Assembly (NCBI GenBank): GCA_024642205.1
Contig: JAHEBQ010000004.1
Span: 111,720 to 175,719, forward strand
Length of the DNA: 64,000 nt
Source of the DNA: Planctomycetaceae bacterium
GTDB lineage: Bacteria; Planctomycetota; Planctomycetia; Pirellulales; Pirellulaceae
Direction of reading: 5' to 3'
Of this stretch, positions 55,720-64,000 are shown piece after piece (position 1 is the stretch's first letter; each line of letters begins with the position of its first letter). The notes below the pieces were generated by a model. That model did not search any database. It was not told the origin of the DNA and saw only the letters and a program-made list of their open reading frames with translations. Both the position numbers and the translations under genes were made by a program.

Positions 55720-57369
55720 ATGTTGCGAATCATTGTTCTGCTGGTCGTCGGTTTGGCCTCTGTCAATCTCAGCGCTCATCGAATTTCCGATGTGGTATCC
55801 AATCCTGATACGCCACCAGATACGCTTGTCATTTGTCCCAAGAAATTTCAAGTCGCATTGAAAAAATGGACTGCCTACCGCGGTGGTCAAGGGCACGTGA
55901 TTGAAGTCATCTCCCCAGCTCTGACTCCGGCTGCGATCAAACGGCAGATTCGTCAAGTTGCGGATCGCGGTCGATTGAAGCATATTCTGATTATTGGTGA
56001 CTCGGGGGATTCACGATCGGCTCCAAACGATTTGGTATCGACCGACTACGTTGCAGCCAGGGTCAACGTGCGGTTTGGCTCGGACCCGGAAATCGCGACC
56101 GACAACACCTACGCGGATTTGGACAACGATGGGATTCCCGATTTGACGATTGGACGAATTCCGGCCGATTCGGTTGACGAGATTCAACGGTTCACGGATC
56201 GAATCATCAAGTATGAATCGCACTCCGGTCAATCGGAATGGCAAAGACGGATCAATTTCGTGGCCGGTGTTGGGGGGTTTGGCCGGGTCATTGACGGGCT
56301 GATCGAGCAAACGACGAAACAGATTATTACAGACCTGGTACCCGGTGGATATGAAACCAAAATGACGTATGGCAGTTGGTGCAGTCCCTACTGCCCGGAC
56401 CCGAGGCGGTTCTCCGATTCGGCGATTGAACGGTTCAACGAGGGTTGTTTGTTCTGGGTTTACATTGGCCACGGATCGCGGCATCGCCTGGACAGGGTTT
56501 TCATGCCCGATCAAAGTCACTTGATACTCGACAATGCTTCGGTGCCAAAGCTGAATTGCAAATGCGGAAGTCCGATCGCGATCTTCCTGTGTTGCTATGC
56601 CGGGGCGACGGACCACCCTAACGACTGCCTGGCTGAAACGATGCTGCGTCAGGAACAGGGGCCGATTGCCGCGATCTGCGGAACACGGGTAACGATGCCT
56701 TACGCAATGAGCCTGTTGTCACTGGAAATGGTCCATGAATTTTTTGATGGAGACGCAACCACCATTGGCGAATTGACCATGTTGGCGAAACGATGCATGG
56801 TGGAAGGGAGTGACCACAATCCCAATTATCGCCAAATGATCGAAGGCATGGGCAAGACGTTTAGTCCGACTGCCCAATGGCTCAGACTGGAACGACTGGA
56901 ACACGTTCAGTTGATACACCTGATCGGTGATCCGCTTTTGCGGTTGAAACGTCCTGCGAAAATTCAGCTGGCCACGACGTCCAGTAAAATTGCCGGCTCG
57001 ATGTTGGGTGTTCGAGGAAGCGTGCCGGCCGATGGCAAACTGATCATTGAGTTGGCCTACGAACGGGATCGACTGCGTGAGCGACCGCCTCGACGCAGGA
57101 ATTACGATTCGAGTAATGAGTCTTTCTGCGGCTATCAGGAAACCTACGAAAAAACACATGACCTGGTGTGCAGCACCAAGTCAATTGCGGTCACTTGCGG
57201 TGACTTCGAAACGGAGATTGCCATTCCCCCCGATGCGATCGGACGATGTGTTGTCCGAGCGATGCTCGAATCGAATGAAATATTCGCTCTCGGATCGTCC
57301 CCGGTCGAAATCACCAGGAATCCCGAAACGCGAAGTGCAAAACAGGCGACGGATGTGTTCAACAAGTAG
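55720..57369 (+). CDS. C25 (gingipain-like) cysteine peptidase
   Basis: A 549-residue secreted protein with a signal peptide (IIVLLVVGLASVNLSA). The peptidase region starts at about residue 35 (TLVICPKKFQVALKKW), with the calcium-loop-like DLDNDGIPDLTIGRIP near 133-148. His251 in VYIGHGS and Cys292 in FLCCYAG occupy the positions of the gingipain His and CxxG Cys; Cys291 is next to it. The N-terminal prodomain of gingipains is missing, and no type IX secretion sorting domain is seen at the C-terminus. It ends in a short beta-rich domain. ATG at 55720 follows GGA by 6 nt. Specificity (Arg, Lys or other) cannot be told. Confidence 0.85.
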   Translation: MLRIIVLLVVGLASVNLSAHRISDVVSNPDTPPDTLVICPKKFQVALKKWTAYRGGQGHVIEVISPALTPAAIKRQIRQVADRGRLKHILIIGDSGDSRSAPNDLVSTDYVAARVNVRFGSDPEIATDNTYADLDNDGIPDLTIGRIPADSVDEIQRFTDRIIKYESHSGQSEWQRRINFVAGVGGFGRVIDGLIEQTTKQIITDLVPGGYETKMTYGSWCSPYCPDPRRFSDSAIERFNEGCLFWVYIGHGSRHRLDRVFMPDQSHLILDNASVPKLNCKCGSPIAIFLCCYAGATDHPNDCLAETMLRQEQGPIAAICGTRVTMPYAMSLLSLEMVHEFFDGDATTIGELTMLAKRCMVEGSDHNPNYRQMIEGMGKTFSPTAQWLRLERLEHVQLIHLIGDPLLRLKRPAKIQLATTSSKIAGSMLGVRGSVPADGKLIIELAYERDRLRERPPRRRNYDSSNESFCGYQETYEKTHDLVCSTKSIAVTCGDFETEIAIPPDAIGRCVVRAMLESNEIFALGSSPVEITRNPETRSAKQATDVFNK

Positions 57370-57391
57370 AACGCTTGTCAGGAACCGGTGT

Positions 57392-57646
57392 TCAATCCTC
57401 GCGCTTTGGCATTTTCCTGCGGCTAACAATCTGGTCGTAAATCCAAAACTCGATTGCAATCATGATGATCGGCAACAGGAATTGTGCTGCGTGGAAAAAA
57501 CGATCATCGATTCTCGCGAAATTAATACCGAAAAAGACTCGTACGAACGCCGCGTTCATGACCAGCAGGATGATCAATGCGATTCCGCTGGCCAGGATAA
57601 ATCCACATCCGTACTGTCCAGATTCCAGTTTTCTTGATTTTGACAT
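57392..57646 (-). CDS. Small membrane protein, two segments
   Basis: An 84-residue protein with hydrophobic stretches near residues 15-36 and 53-68 and a basic C-tail (SRRKMPKRED). No family recognised. It faces the C25 gene convergently, and the neighbours on either side are also small membrane proteins. The call rests on hydrophobic pattern and clean spacing. Confidence 0.55.
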   Translation of the reverse strand: MSKSRKLESGQYGCGFILASGIALIILLVMNAAFVRVFFGINFARIDDRFFHAAQFLLPIIMIAIEFWIYDQIVSRRKMPKRED

Positions 57647-57778
57647 CGTTACCCGTGGACTTTTCGGTGTGGATGGGTGGCCGGGGAGGAGGGATCAGAC
57701 GGAACAATCACTATAGCGTAAACGTCGCTTCCGTCGTTCCATCCTGGGCAATCATCCTCTCAACGGCTGGTGTAATTC

Positions 57779-57787
57779 TGGTATGAT
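57779..57787 (+). promoter_or_regulatory. Extended -10 element before a small membrane protein gene
   Basis: TGGTATGAT (TGn plus TATGAT) lies about 39 nt before the ATG at 57826. No good -35 is visible. Confidence 0.3.
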
Positions 57788-57825
57788 GGCTTTTCCACCA
57801 CAGATATTTGAGCGACCAGTCCAAC

Positions 57826-58044
57826 ATGAGCGATTCCAAAAAGCCAGCCCGTAATTCAACCCGTCGCTCGAACGGGTTGATCGTCCTGTTCTCCGTCCTG
57901 GTGGCATGGACATTGTTGATTGCGATTGGGTCGTTTCATACCCAGGCGTCGACTGATTTTCGGCGGCCATTGATCGTGATCGCCTGCATGAGCGTGTTTC
58001 TAGGTGGTTGGGCGCTCGCCCTGCGAACGCGACAGAGCCGATAG
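57826..58044 (+). CDS. Small two-segment membrane protein
   Basis: A 72-residue protein with a basic N-terminus (KKPARNSTRRSNG) and two hydrophobic stretches (LIVLFSVLVAWTLLIAIGS; LIVIACMSVFLGGWALAL). No family recognised. The ATG at 57826 is preferred to a TTG at 57808. An extended -10 lies ahead, and hisS lies beyond on the opposite strand. Confidence 0.5.
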   Translation: MSDSKKPARNSTRRSNGLIVLFSVLVAWTLLIAIGSFHTQASTDFRRPLIVIACMSVFLGGWALALRTRQSR

Positions 58045-58131
58045 ACAAACCAGCAGGGCCGGACCTGGAATGGCCATGGGTTGAGTTGCCGCTGCGGACG
58101 GCAATAGGACCGATCCCACCGTTTTCGGGGT

Positions 58132-58377
58132 CTACTGTTGTCGCTGTTTGATCTTCTTGGCATGAGCCTTGGCTCTTTTCTTTTTTGCCTTTTCTATTTT
58201 CTTTTTGGTCTTGTTTTGAACTTTCTGGCCCAGCTTGATCCGTTTTTCTTTCGCCGCCTGTTCGGGATCCACAAAGCCCTTTTTGCGCGGGCGCGGGACG
58301 CACACAACCAGCATTCCCAGAATCAGGAATGCGAAAACCAGTGCATAGGCCAGTGAGTATTCTGTTTGTTCGTACAT
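58132..58377 (-). CDS. Small membrane protein with basic tail
   Basis: An 81-residue protein: YEQTEYSLAYALVFAFLILGMLVVCVPRPRKKG gives one membrane segment near residues 9-27, followed by a strongly basic helical tail of KKK/KAKKKR type that could bind nucleic acid, phospholipid or ribosomes. I recall the YEQTEYSLAYALVFAF start from other planctomycete genomes, unverified. It lies 247 bp downstream of hisS on the same strand. Confidence 0.6.
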   Translation of the reverse strand: MYEQTEYSLAYALVFAFLILGMLVVCVPRPRKKGFVDPEQAAKEKRIKLGQKVQNKTKKKIEKAKKKRAKAHAKKIKQRQQ

Positions 58378-58624
58378 CAAGTGATCTCATTCAATCAAAA
58401 CGGCTACTGAATCGGCCCCACATTAATAGTCTATTTAATCGCAACGGTTTCTACAAATCGGCTCGGGGCGGTCGTCAATGAAGTTCTTGGGTCGTCCTGC
58501 GCGGGAGCCAGTTCCAAATCAGGATTATCCCGCGTTGCTCCCGGTGGCGATTGCATTCTTCCAGTCAATCCCGATTCCCCGCATAAACGGATCCTGACGT
58601 GAGAGTCTGCTCCAGAGTTCAGGT

Positions 58625-59965
58625 TCACTTCCGTTTCAGTCGATCCGTCAGCCAGTCGGTGATTTCCATCGAACCCGCCGTCAACGGGACTTCGGTTTGC
58701 GAGCCGTCCGCCAGCCATTTGACCTGGACGACGCCTGATGAAAATTCGTCGGCTCCGGCGATAATCACGGCCTGGGCCCCTCGCCGATCGGCATATTTAA
58801 ACTGTTGATTCAGTTTTCTGGCGTCCGGGTAAACTTCGACGGCAATTCCGGCAAGCCTCAGATCTGCCGCCAGGCGCAAATAATCGTGAAGTTTGTCTTT
58901 GTCAAATTGAACAATCAAAACATCAGCAGTCGTTTTCGTTGGCGGAATCAGATCCAGCTGTTGCATCGCAGCCAGCAGCCGGTCGAGACCAAGTGACGCA
59001 CCGATCCCTGGAAGCCTTTGTCTGGTGTACAGCTCGGCCAGGTTGTCGTATCGGCCTCCTGAACAAATACTTCCGAACGAAGGCAAGTCCTCAAGAAATG
59101 TCTCCACAATCGTGCCCGTGTAATAGTCCAACCCACGAGCAATCGAAACGTCAATGTTGAGGCGGTTGTCAGTGATCCCGACCGCCATCGTCGCCCGGAT
59201 GAGCTCGGCGAGTTGGTCGCATCCCTCCTCTGCCAGTTCATTGCCGGCACATATCGGCCCCAGCTGACTCAGGATTTCCTCATTGGTTCCTGAAATTTCC
59301 GCCAGTTGGAGGATTTCATGGACCTGGGACTGGCTGGCTCCGGTCGTTTCCAGCATCTCCAGTTTGACCTTCTCGTGTCCGATTTTGGGAAGTTTGTCCA
59401 GCGCGCGGAGGACGTCGACGCTGTGCTCGGCAAGGTTTGATTTCTGGAGCAGCCCATTGAGGACTTTTCGATTGTTCACCCGGATCGTAAATCTCTCAAA
59501 CCCGATTGCGCGAATCAGGTCGTTGATCACCATCACCGTTTCAATATCGCTGGCCATCGATGTCGTGCCGATCGTATCGAAGTCGCATTGGGCAAACTCG
59601 CGGTAACGACCGGCTTGCGGGCGTTCGCCTCGCCAGACGTTACCGATATGATACCGCTTGAACGGCAGGCCCAGTTCGTTGTGATGCTGGGCAACGAAAC
59701 GGGCCAGAGGTACAGTCAGGTCGAAACGCATCGCGACATCGTGTTTGCCATGTTGGAAGCGGTACATCTGGCGATCGGTTTCTTCGCTGCCCTTGCCGCA
59801 GAGTATTTCGGCATATTCCAGGGTCGGCGTATCGATCGGAACAAAACCGTAAGATCGATAAACCTGGCGGGCGGTCTCCATCAGTCTTTCGCGCGGGATC
59901 ATCATTTCCGGAAGGAAGTCGCGAAAACCGCTGAGCGTTCTTGGTTGGATCAGTTCGTGGGACAT
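58625..59965 (-). CDS. hisS: Histidyl-tRNA synthetase
   Basis: A 446-residue class II synthetase charging tRNA-His. Motif 1 lies in the segment SGFRDFLPEMMIPRERLME and following, motif 2 is RYREFAQCDFD, and the histidine-specific motifs are RGLDYYTGTIVE and SGGRYDNLAELY. The C-terminal anticodon-binding domain covers about residues 345-440 (VLIVQFDKDKLHDYLRLAA and VIIAGADEFSSGVVQVK). The ATG at 59965 lies 51 nt after the stop of the YkgJ-type gene on the same strand, so the two are probably co-transcribed. Confidence 0.96.
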   Translation of the reverse strand: MSHELIQPRTLSGFRDFLPEMMIPRERLMETARQVYRSYGFVPIDTPTLEYAEILCGKGSEETDRQMYRFQHGKHDVAMRFDLTVPLARFVAQHHNELGLPFKRYHIGNVWRGERPQAGRYREFAQCDFDTIGTTSMASDIETVMVINDLIRAIGFERFTIRVNNRKVLNGLLQKSNLAEHSVDVLRALDKLPKIGHEKVKLEMLETTGASQSQVHEILQLAEISGTNEEILSQLGPICAGNELAEEGCDQLAELIRATMAVGITDNRLNIDVSIARGLDYYTGTIVETFLEDLPSFGSICSGGRYDNLAELYTRQRLPGIGASLGLDRLLAAMQQLDLIPPTKTTADVLIVQFDKDKLHDYLRLAADLRLAGIAVEVYPDARKLNQQFKYADRRGAQAVIIAGADEFSSGVVQVKWLADGSQTEVPLTAGSMEITDWLTDRLKRK

Positions 59966-60016
59966 GCCGTAATATCGTCTGGATTACCGGGTTGGGATTG
60001 GCACTGCGGGAATTCG

Positions 60017-60448
60017 TCAATTCAGAATCGGCAATCCCGGCTTGGGAGTTCGAAAGCTGTGGATGTCGTGAAAGCGGGCGTTGCAATACTCTTCGATCTG
60101 TTCGGCAGTTTCAAAGTACCGATCGAACGTGTAACCGTCATCGTATTCACAATCATGAGTGGTGTAGTCCCGACAGATTTGAGGGCGCGTCTCATAGATG
60201 CCACAGCGATGATCCTCCCGAAGATGTTTGCAATCCGTATGAACCAGGAGGAACCAGTCATTGTCTTCCGTGAAAATGGAGGCGTATTGATGTAGCAGGT
60301 ACCAACGAAGGTAGTCGAAAGCCCGGGCAGTCCTGGGTCGATCAATCGCCAGCGAAAAATAACGACAGCATTTGGCCGTGCAATGGTCGCAAAGGACTTC
60401 GCCGGGCCTTAGCTCATCACGTCGGACTTGTTTTGTCGGTCGATTCAT
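60017..60448 (-). CDS. YkgJ-type cysteine-cluster protein
   Basis: A 143-residue protein with the cysteine pattern of the YkgJ/UPF0153 family: CDHCTAKCC near residue 20, later TDC, HRC, QIC, HDC and EYC, nine or so cysteines suited to binding zinc or an iron-sulfur cluster. The function is not established. I chose the ATG at 60448 (MNRPTKQVRRDELRPGEVLC), where similarity begins; the frame is open upstream to 60661, overlapping the divergent gene's start region. It is co-directional with hisS. Confidence 0.82.
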   Translation of the reverse strand: MNRPTKQVRRDELRPGEVLCDHCTAKCCRYFSLAIDRPRTARAFDYLRWYLLHQYASIFTEDNDWFLLVHTDCKHLREDHRCGIYETRPQICRDYTTHDCEYDDGYTFDRYFETAEQIEEYCNARFHDIHSFRTPKPGLPILN

Positions 60449-60675
60449 TCGTGTTCGAGTCGCTGTTTTGAGAATACGGTTTGATTCGTTCAGCGCTGAC
60501 GAGCCGAATTCCGTTTCGCCTGGACAGGCAGCGGAATTGACCTCGTCGGCACGCGCCGGAACGACTAAAACTAACAGAGGTTTGGTCGTGTTAACAGAGA
60601 CCCGGTTTTTTCGAGTCAGCATTGGGACTTTCGAACGCATTTTTGAGTCAGGATTTGCCATTCGGCGTCGATTCC

Positions 60676-61521
60676 ATGCTGCGCATGCCTGGGGGATTAT
60701 TGGGACAGGCCTTCGGAGCGGTCTTTCTTGAATCGCTCAAATTGCTGTTCATCCTGCTGGTTCCCTTTGTCGCTTTCGCGATTATCATCCACTGGTTTGA
60801 ATACCTGACTCAGCGGCGGCTGGCCGAGCGGTTCGGTTGGAAGAGCGTTCTCTGGACCGGATGGCTCGGAACGCCGATCCACGAATTGAGTCATGCGTTC
60901 ATGTGCCGAGTGTTTCACCATCGGATCGATGAGATTGCCCTGTTTGAACCGGACCGCGAGTCGGGTCGGTTGGGTTACGTAAAGCATTCATTCCGCACCG
61001 GCAACAGGTTTCAGAAAATGGGGACCTTGTTTATCGGTGTCGCGCCACTGCTGGGTGGTTCAATTGTATTGGCGGTGCTGTTGTGGATTTTCTTTCCAGA
61101 CGCGGCAAACAGTGCAATCGAAACGTCGCAGGCCGATCATTCGGGTGGCGCGGTTGCCAGGATGTTTGCGATCGTGAGTTCGCTGGTTGGAAACATCCTC
61201 ACGTTGTCCAATGTGGGGACGATTCGATTTTGGACATTCATTTATCTGGTCCTTTGTGTGGGAAGCCACATGGCGCCCAGTAGCAGTGATTACCAGGGTG
61301 CATCTCAGGGTGTGTTTTTGTTTGGCGGAATTGCGCTGGTGGTTGCTTTTTTGCTGGCCTTGTTCGGGATCGACTCGGGAAAAATGGTGGACTTGATGGT
61401 CAGCACTATGGGACCCCTGTTTGCGATTTTTGGATTGACGATTGTGTTGTGTGGAATCACGACGGCGATCGTGTGGCTGATTACTTCGTTTATCCCGCCG
61501 CGATTCCGGTTCGCGGACTGA
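60676..61521 (+). CDS. Integral membrane protein with HELSH motif, M50-like
   Basis: A 281-residue polytopic protein. The segment LGTPIHELSHAFMCRVFHHRIDEIALFEP contains HExxH within a membrane-proximal stretch and resembles zinc-dependent intramembrane proteases, without the PDZ and NPDG motif of classic site-2 proteases; GTLFIGVAPLLGGSIV follows. About five hydrophobic segments are seen. ATG at 60676 was used; a TTG at 60622 is possible. It is divergent from the YkgJ gene. Protease activity and substrate are not shown. Confidence 0.75.
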   Translation: MLRMPGGLLGQAFGAVFLESLKLLFILLVPFVAFAIIIHWFEYLTQRRLAERFGWKSVLWTGWLGTPIHELSHAFMCRVFHHRIDEIALFEPDRESGRLGYVKHSFRTGNRFQKMGTLFIGVAPLLGGSIVLAVLLWIFFPDAANSAIETSQADHSGGAVARMFAIVSSLVGNILTLSNVGTIRFWTFIYLVLCVGSHMAPSSSDYQGASQGVFLFGGIALVVAFLLALFGIDSGKMVDLMVSTMGPLFAIFGLTIVLCGITTAIVWLITSFIPPRFRFAD

Positions 61522-61851
61522 TCACGTCGGCCACAAATCAGCATTGGGGTGGATGATGAGTTGAGGGCATTTCTTTCCGGGAATTCCGGCTCGTCCACGG
61601 AGCGTATGACTACGGACCAGCGCTGCCTGGTTGTGTCGACGGCCCGTCGTCAAGATTTCCCAGGTGCCCGGTCAGGTGCATACTCAGGTGAATGCTCAGG
61701 TGAATGCTCAGGTGAATGCTCAGGTGCATACTCAGGCGAATACTTGACGGAAACCTGTCCCGGGCAGACGGTTCCCTTCGTCGATCGCATTCGTCGATTC
61801 GCCGACTCACCACGATGCGACGGAAGAAAGCGTGAGTTTGGCAATGACCGT
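61522..61851. other. Convergent gap with a 12-bp tandem repeat
   Basis: Lies between the HELSH gene and the GNAT-nitrilase gene. Holds the repeat array at 61660-61743. An open frame crossing it overlaps the opposite-strand gene and is taken as chance. Confidence 0.5.
61660..61743. repeat. 12-bp tandem repeat array, about seven units
   Basis: Units begin at 61660 (degenerate), 61672, 61684, 61696, 61708, 61720 and 61732; three central units are identical (TCAGGTGAATGC), the flanking ones read TCAGGTGCATAC or TCAGGCGAATAC. It lies between convergent genes and could vary in copy number between strains. Confidence 0.9.
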
Positions 61852-63411
61852 CTAAACCGACTTCGTTTCTCCGTTTTCGACGTAGGAGACTTGATACAGG
61901 TCCCGGCGGCGATCATTCCAGTTTTGAACCGAACCGGATTCCTTGTGCCGCCGCAGTTGCTCAAAATCGAGGTCATGAATGATCAAGGTTTCGACGTTGG
62001 GATTGCACTCGGCCGCGATCGCGTCTCGTGCAAATTCAACGTCGGCCGGCGTGTAGATACCCGATTGTGCGTAATGGATATCCGCGTTTTCCACAAACGG
62101 AAGATTGCCGGTACAGCCTGAGATTGCCACGTACAAGTGGTTTTCGATGCACCGAGCCTGGGCACATTGTCGGACTCGGAGGTATCCGTGGCGGGTGTCG
62201 GTATTGAAAGGGACAAACACGATTTGCGCCCCTTTATCGGCCGCAATTCGCGTTAGTTCAGGAAACTCGATGTCGTAACAGATTTGGATTGCAATTCGCC
62301 CGCAGTCGGTATCGAAAACCTCAACGCGATCTCCCGGGCTCACGCCCCACCATTTTTTCTCACTGGGGGTAATATGTATTTTGTACTGCTTGCTGATCGA
62401 ACCATCGCGTTGGAACAGGTAAGCGATGTTGTACAGCGTATTGTGTTCGACGACGAACTGGGATCCACCAATCACGTTGACGTCGTAGCGGACCGCCATT
62501 TCGGTAAAAAATTCCAGGTACTGCGGAGTGAATTCGGCAAGCTTTCGCGCTGCCTGACCGGGTTGGGTTACTTCGACACAGGAGAGTAACTGCGTGGTAA
62601 AGAGCTCGGGAAACAGCACAAAATCACACTTGTAGTCTGAGGCGGTATCCAGGAAGAACTCACATTGCTGGGCGAATTCATCAAAACCCCTGACGGTCCG
62701 CATCTGGTACTGGACAACGCAAATCCGGATCGGCTCGACGACGTGATGAAACCGGCGCTTGGCACCGTGAACATGCTCGAGGTTCGTCCATTCGAGGTAC
62801 GTTGCGTAGCCGCAGGATTCAAGATCAGAAGGAAGGTAATTCGTGATCAGACCTTTGACCGAAAATCCATTTGAAATTTGCGCCGTCAGAACCGGATCGT
62901 AGATGGCTTTTTCCAGGACGCGATCAATGTAGTCGGCGGCAGAAAGCTCTTCACGATATTTGTGGTAGTTGGGAATTCGACCGGCGATAATGATTCGTTC
63001 GAGGTTTTTTTCCCGACACAATTGTTTGCGGGCGTCGTACATCCTGCGCGACAGCTTCATGCCCCGGAAATCGGGATGGACCATGATTTCGATACCATAC
63101 AGCGTATTGCCTTTGGGTTTGTGATTGCGAATGTAACCACTATCGGCAACCGCCCGCCAATTATGCCATTCCAGGCTGGTATCGTATTCCAAAATCAGGC
63201 TGGACGACGAAGCAGCCAGCCTGCCATCGATTTCGACACACAATTGGCCTTCGGGGAAAATTGCAAGCTGGCTTTCGACTTGATCCCGGCCCCAGGATTG
63301 CATCCCGGGAAAACAGGCTTGGGATATCTTGATTAGATCGTCGAAATCGTCCATCGTTAATTGGCGAACAACGATTTTCCATTCAAATTCTTTCAGATCC
63401 AGCGGGTCCAT
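61852..63411 (-). CDS. GNAT acetyltransferase fused to a nitrilase-family amidohydrolase
   Basis: A 519-residue two-domain enzyme. Residues about 12-170 form a GNAT fold with acyl-CoA loop [18 protein letters not shown]. Residues about 228-500 form a carbon-nitrogen hydrolase with the triad Glu269 (FPELF), Lys344 (YKIHIT) and Cys378 ([11 protein letters not shown]). The same fusion is widespread in bacteria; the substrate is unknown. It is encoded alone on this strand, divergent from the MFS gene, with ATG at 63411. Confidence 0.9.
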   Translation of the reverse strand: MDPLDLKEFEWKIVVRQLTMDDFDDLIKISQACFPGMQSWGRDQVESQLAIFPEGQLCVEIDGRLAASSSSLILEYDTSLEWHNWRAVADSGYIRNHKPKGNTLYGIEIMVHPDFRGMKLSRRMYDARKQLCREKNLERIIIAGRIPNYHKYREELSAADYIDRVLEKAIYDPVLTAQISNGFSVKGLITNYLPSDLESCGYATYLEWTNLEHVHGAKRRFHHVVEPIRICVVQYQMRTVRGFDEFAQQCEFFLDTASDYKCDFVLFPELFTTQLLSCVEVTQPGQAARKLAEFTPQYLEFFTEMAVRYDVNVIGGSQFVVEHNTLYNIAYLFQRDGSISKQYKIHITPSEKKWWGVSPGDRVEVFDTDCGRIAIQICYDIEFPELTRIAADKGAQIVFVPFNTDTRHGYLRVRQCAQARCIENHLYVAISGCTGNLPFVENADIHYAQSGIYTPADVEFARDAIAAECNPNVETLIIHDLDFEQLRRHKESGSVQNWNDRRRDLYQVSYVENGETKSV

Positions 63412-63550
63412 TTCAATTCCTGGGTTGGTCGGGTGGCAAGAGCCGTTTGGTTTTCAGGATCGACATCGAGGCTTGCTTAACGCGTGTTCGTCACTTCTGA
63501 TGAGCCGATTGCGGCGGATTATCTCAATTGACTAATACTTTGGCGAGCCC

Positions 63551-64000
63551 ATGAACCTGTTTAAAACCAAACTGGGACGAAAGTTTCTGTTTGCTTGCTT
63601 GTATCTCAGCGAAGGGGCTCCGATTGGGTTCATCTGGTTGGCGCTGCCGACCCGGATGCGGGCCAGCGGCGTACCGATTGAGCAGATCACCTGGCTTTCC
63701 GCCATCCTCGTCCTCCCGTGGACTTTCAAGTTCGCATGGGCGCCGCTGATTGATTTTTTTCGATGCTCTCGATGGACGTTGCGGCATTGGATTATTCTGG
63801 CACAGTCCATCATGGGACTGACGCTGGTCCCGTTGCTCTGGATGGATCCCAAGCAGCAGTTTACCGCTCTCGCCGGGTTGTTATTGGTTCACGGGCTGGC
63901 CGCCGCAACGCAGGATGTGGCAATCGATGCGCTTTGTATTTCCAGCACCGACGCGGGAGAACGGGGTGAGTACAACGGTTGGATGCAAACGGGAATGCTG
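63551..64000 (+). CDS. AmpG-like MFS transporter, N-terminal part (truncated)
   Basis: The window ends inside this gene after about 150 residues. The visible part, starting at the ATG 63551 (MNLFKTKLGRKF), contains four hydrophobic stretches and YLSEGAPIGFIWLALPTRMR, LPWTFKFAWAPLID and ATQDVAIDAL, matching the AmpG muropeptide permease pattern of the major facilitator superfamily. A role in recycling cell-wall peptides is possible; other MFS substrates are not excluded. Confidence 0.85.
   Translation, partial: MNLFKTKLGRKFLFACLYLSEGAPIGFIWLALPTRMRASGVPIEQITWLSAILVLPWTFKFAWAPLIDFFRCSRWTLRHWIILAQSIMGLTLVPLLWMDPKQQFTALAGLLLVHGLAAATQDVAIDALCISSTDAGERGEYNGWMQTGML

Noticed and set aside
58431..58718. 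Minus-strand frame after hisS
   Set aside because: Overlaps the 3' end of hisS in another frame and has no family features.
61660..61743. CRISPR array
   Set aside because: Units are only 12 bp with no spacers; it is a simple tandem repeat. No cas genes are in the window.
61549..62121. Plus-strand frame crossing the 12-bp repeats with SGE repeats
   Set aside because: More than half overlaps the GNAT-nitrilase gene on the opposite strand, whose domains are clear; the repeats simply keep a frame because the unit is 12 bp.

Overview
The window looks like ordinary chromosomal core of a planctomycete, most likely of the Pirellulaceae type. This is an inference from family content, not from a marker gene. 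Supporting signs are a tig-clpP-clpP locus with two ClpP paralogues, pseudopilin operons carrying giant GspK/PilX-like proteins, a DUF4430 lipoprotein beside a DUF6580 membrane protein, a membrane-anchored squalene-cyclase-like repeat protein, an LptD-like protein, and several short proteins of planctomycete flavour. No insertion sequence, phage, CRISPR array or rRNA was seen; there is one tRNA (Gly-GCC).

Left part (1-14 kb). On the minus strand lie tig, clpP, clpP and a truncated OsmC-like gene, followed by tRNA-Gly. On the plus strand come an FHA-domain protein and an ECF-type sigma factor. A fused enoyl-CoA hydratase/3-hydroxyacyl-CoA dehydrogenase and a small membrane protein lie on the minus strand. 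A possible cobalamin-related pair (DUF4430 lipoprotein, DUF6580 membrane protein) is followed by two exported low-complexity proteins: a glycine-rich one on the minus strand and a repeat-bearing one on the plus strand.

Centre (14-35.5 kb). One long plus-strand run encodes a type IV pilus/type II secretion-like machine: two GspE/PilB ATPases, a PilT retraction-type ATPase, one GspF/PilC platform protein with an apparent extra segment of about 56 residues, four class III pseudopilins, and two tandem giant proteins (1607 and 1571 residues). The giants have prepilin-like N-termini lacking Glu5 and Ca-binding-like Asp-rich repeats. They are the most unusual genes here. No secretin, PilM-P or prepilin peptidase lies in the window.

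Right part (35.5-64 kb). An ABC-2 exporter pair; folP with the squalene-cyclase-like protein (minus); gyrA; ugd; cutA and an uncharacterised gene (minus); an LptD-like outer-membrane protein coupled to dgkA; a small lipoprotein with a clear terminator; an exported TPR/CHAT protein whose CHAT catalytic residues appear lost; a C25 (gingipain-like) cysteine peptidase; three small membrane proteins; hisS with a YkgJ-type cysteine-cluster gene; an HELSH membrane protein; a GNAT-nitrilase fusion; and the start of an AmpG-like MFS transporter. Several genes start at TTG or GTG with good Shine-Dalgarno spacing. Promoter and terminator calls come from reading motifs by eye and carry modest confidence.
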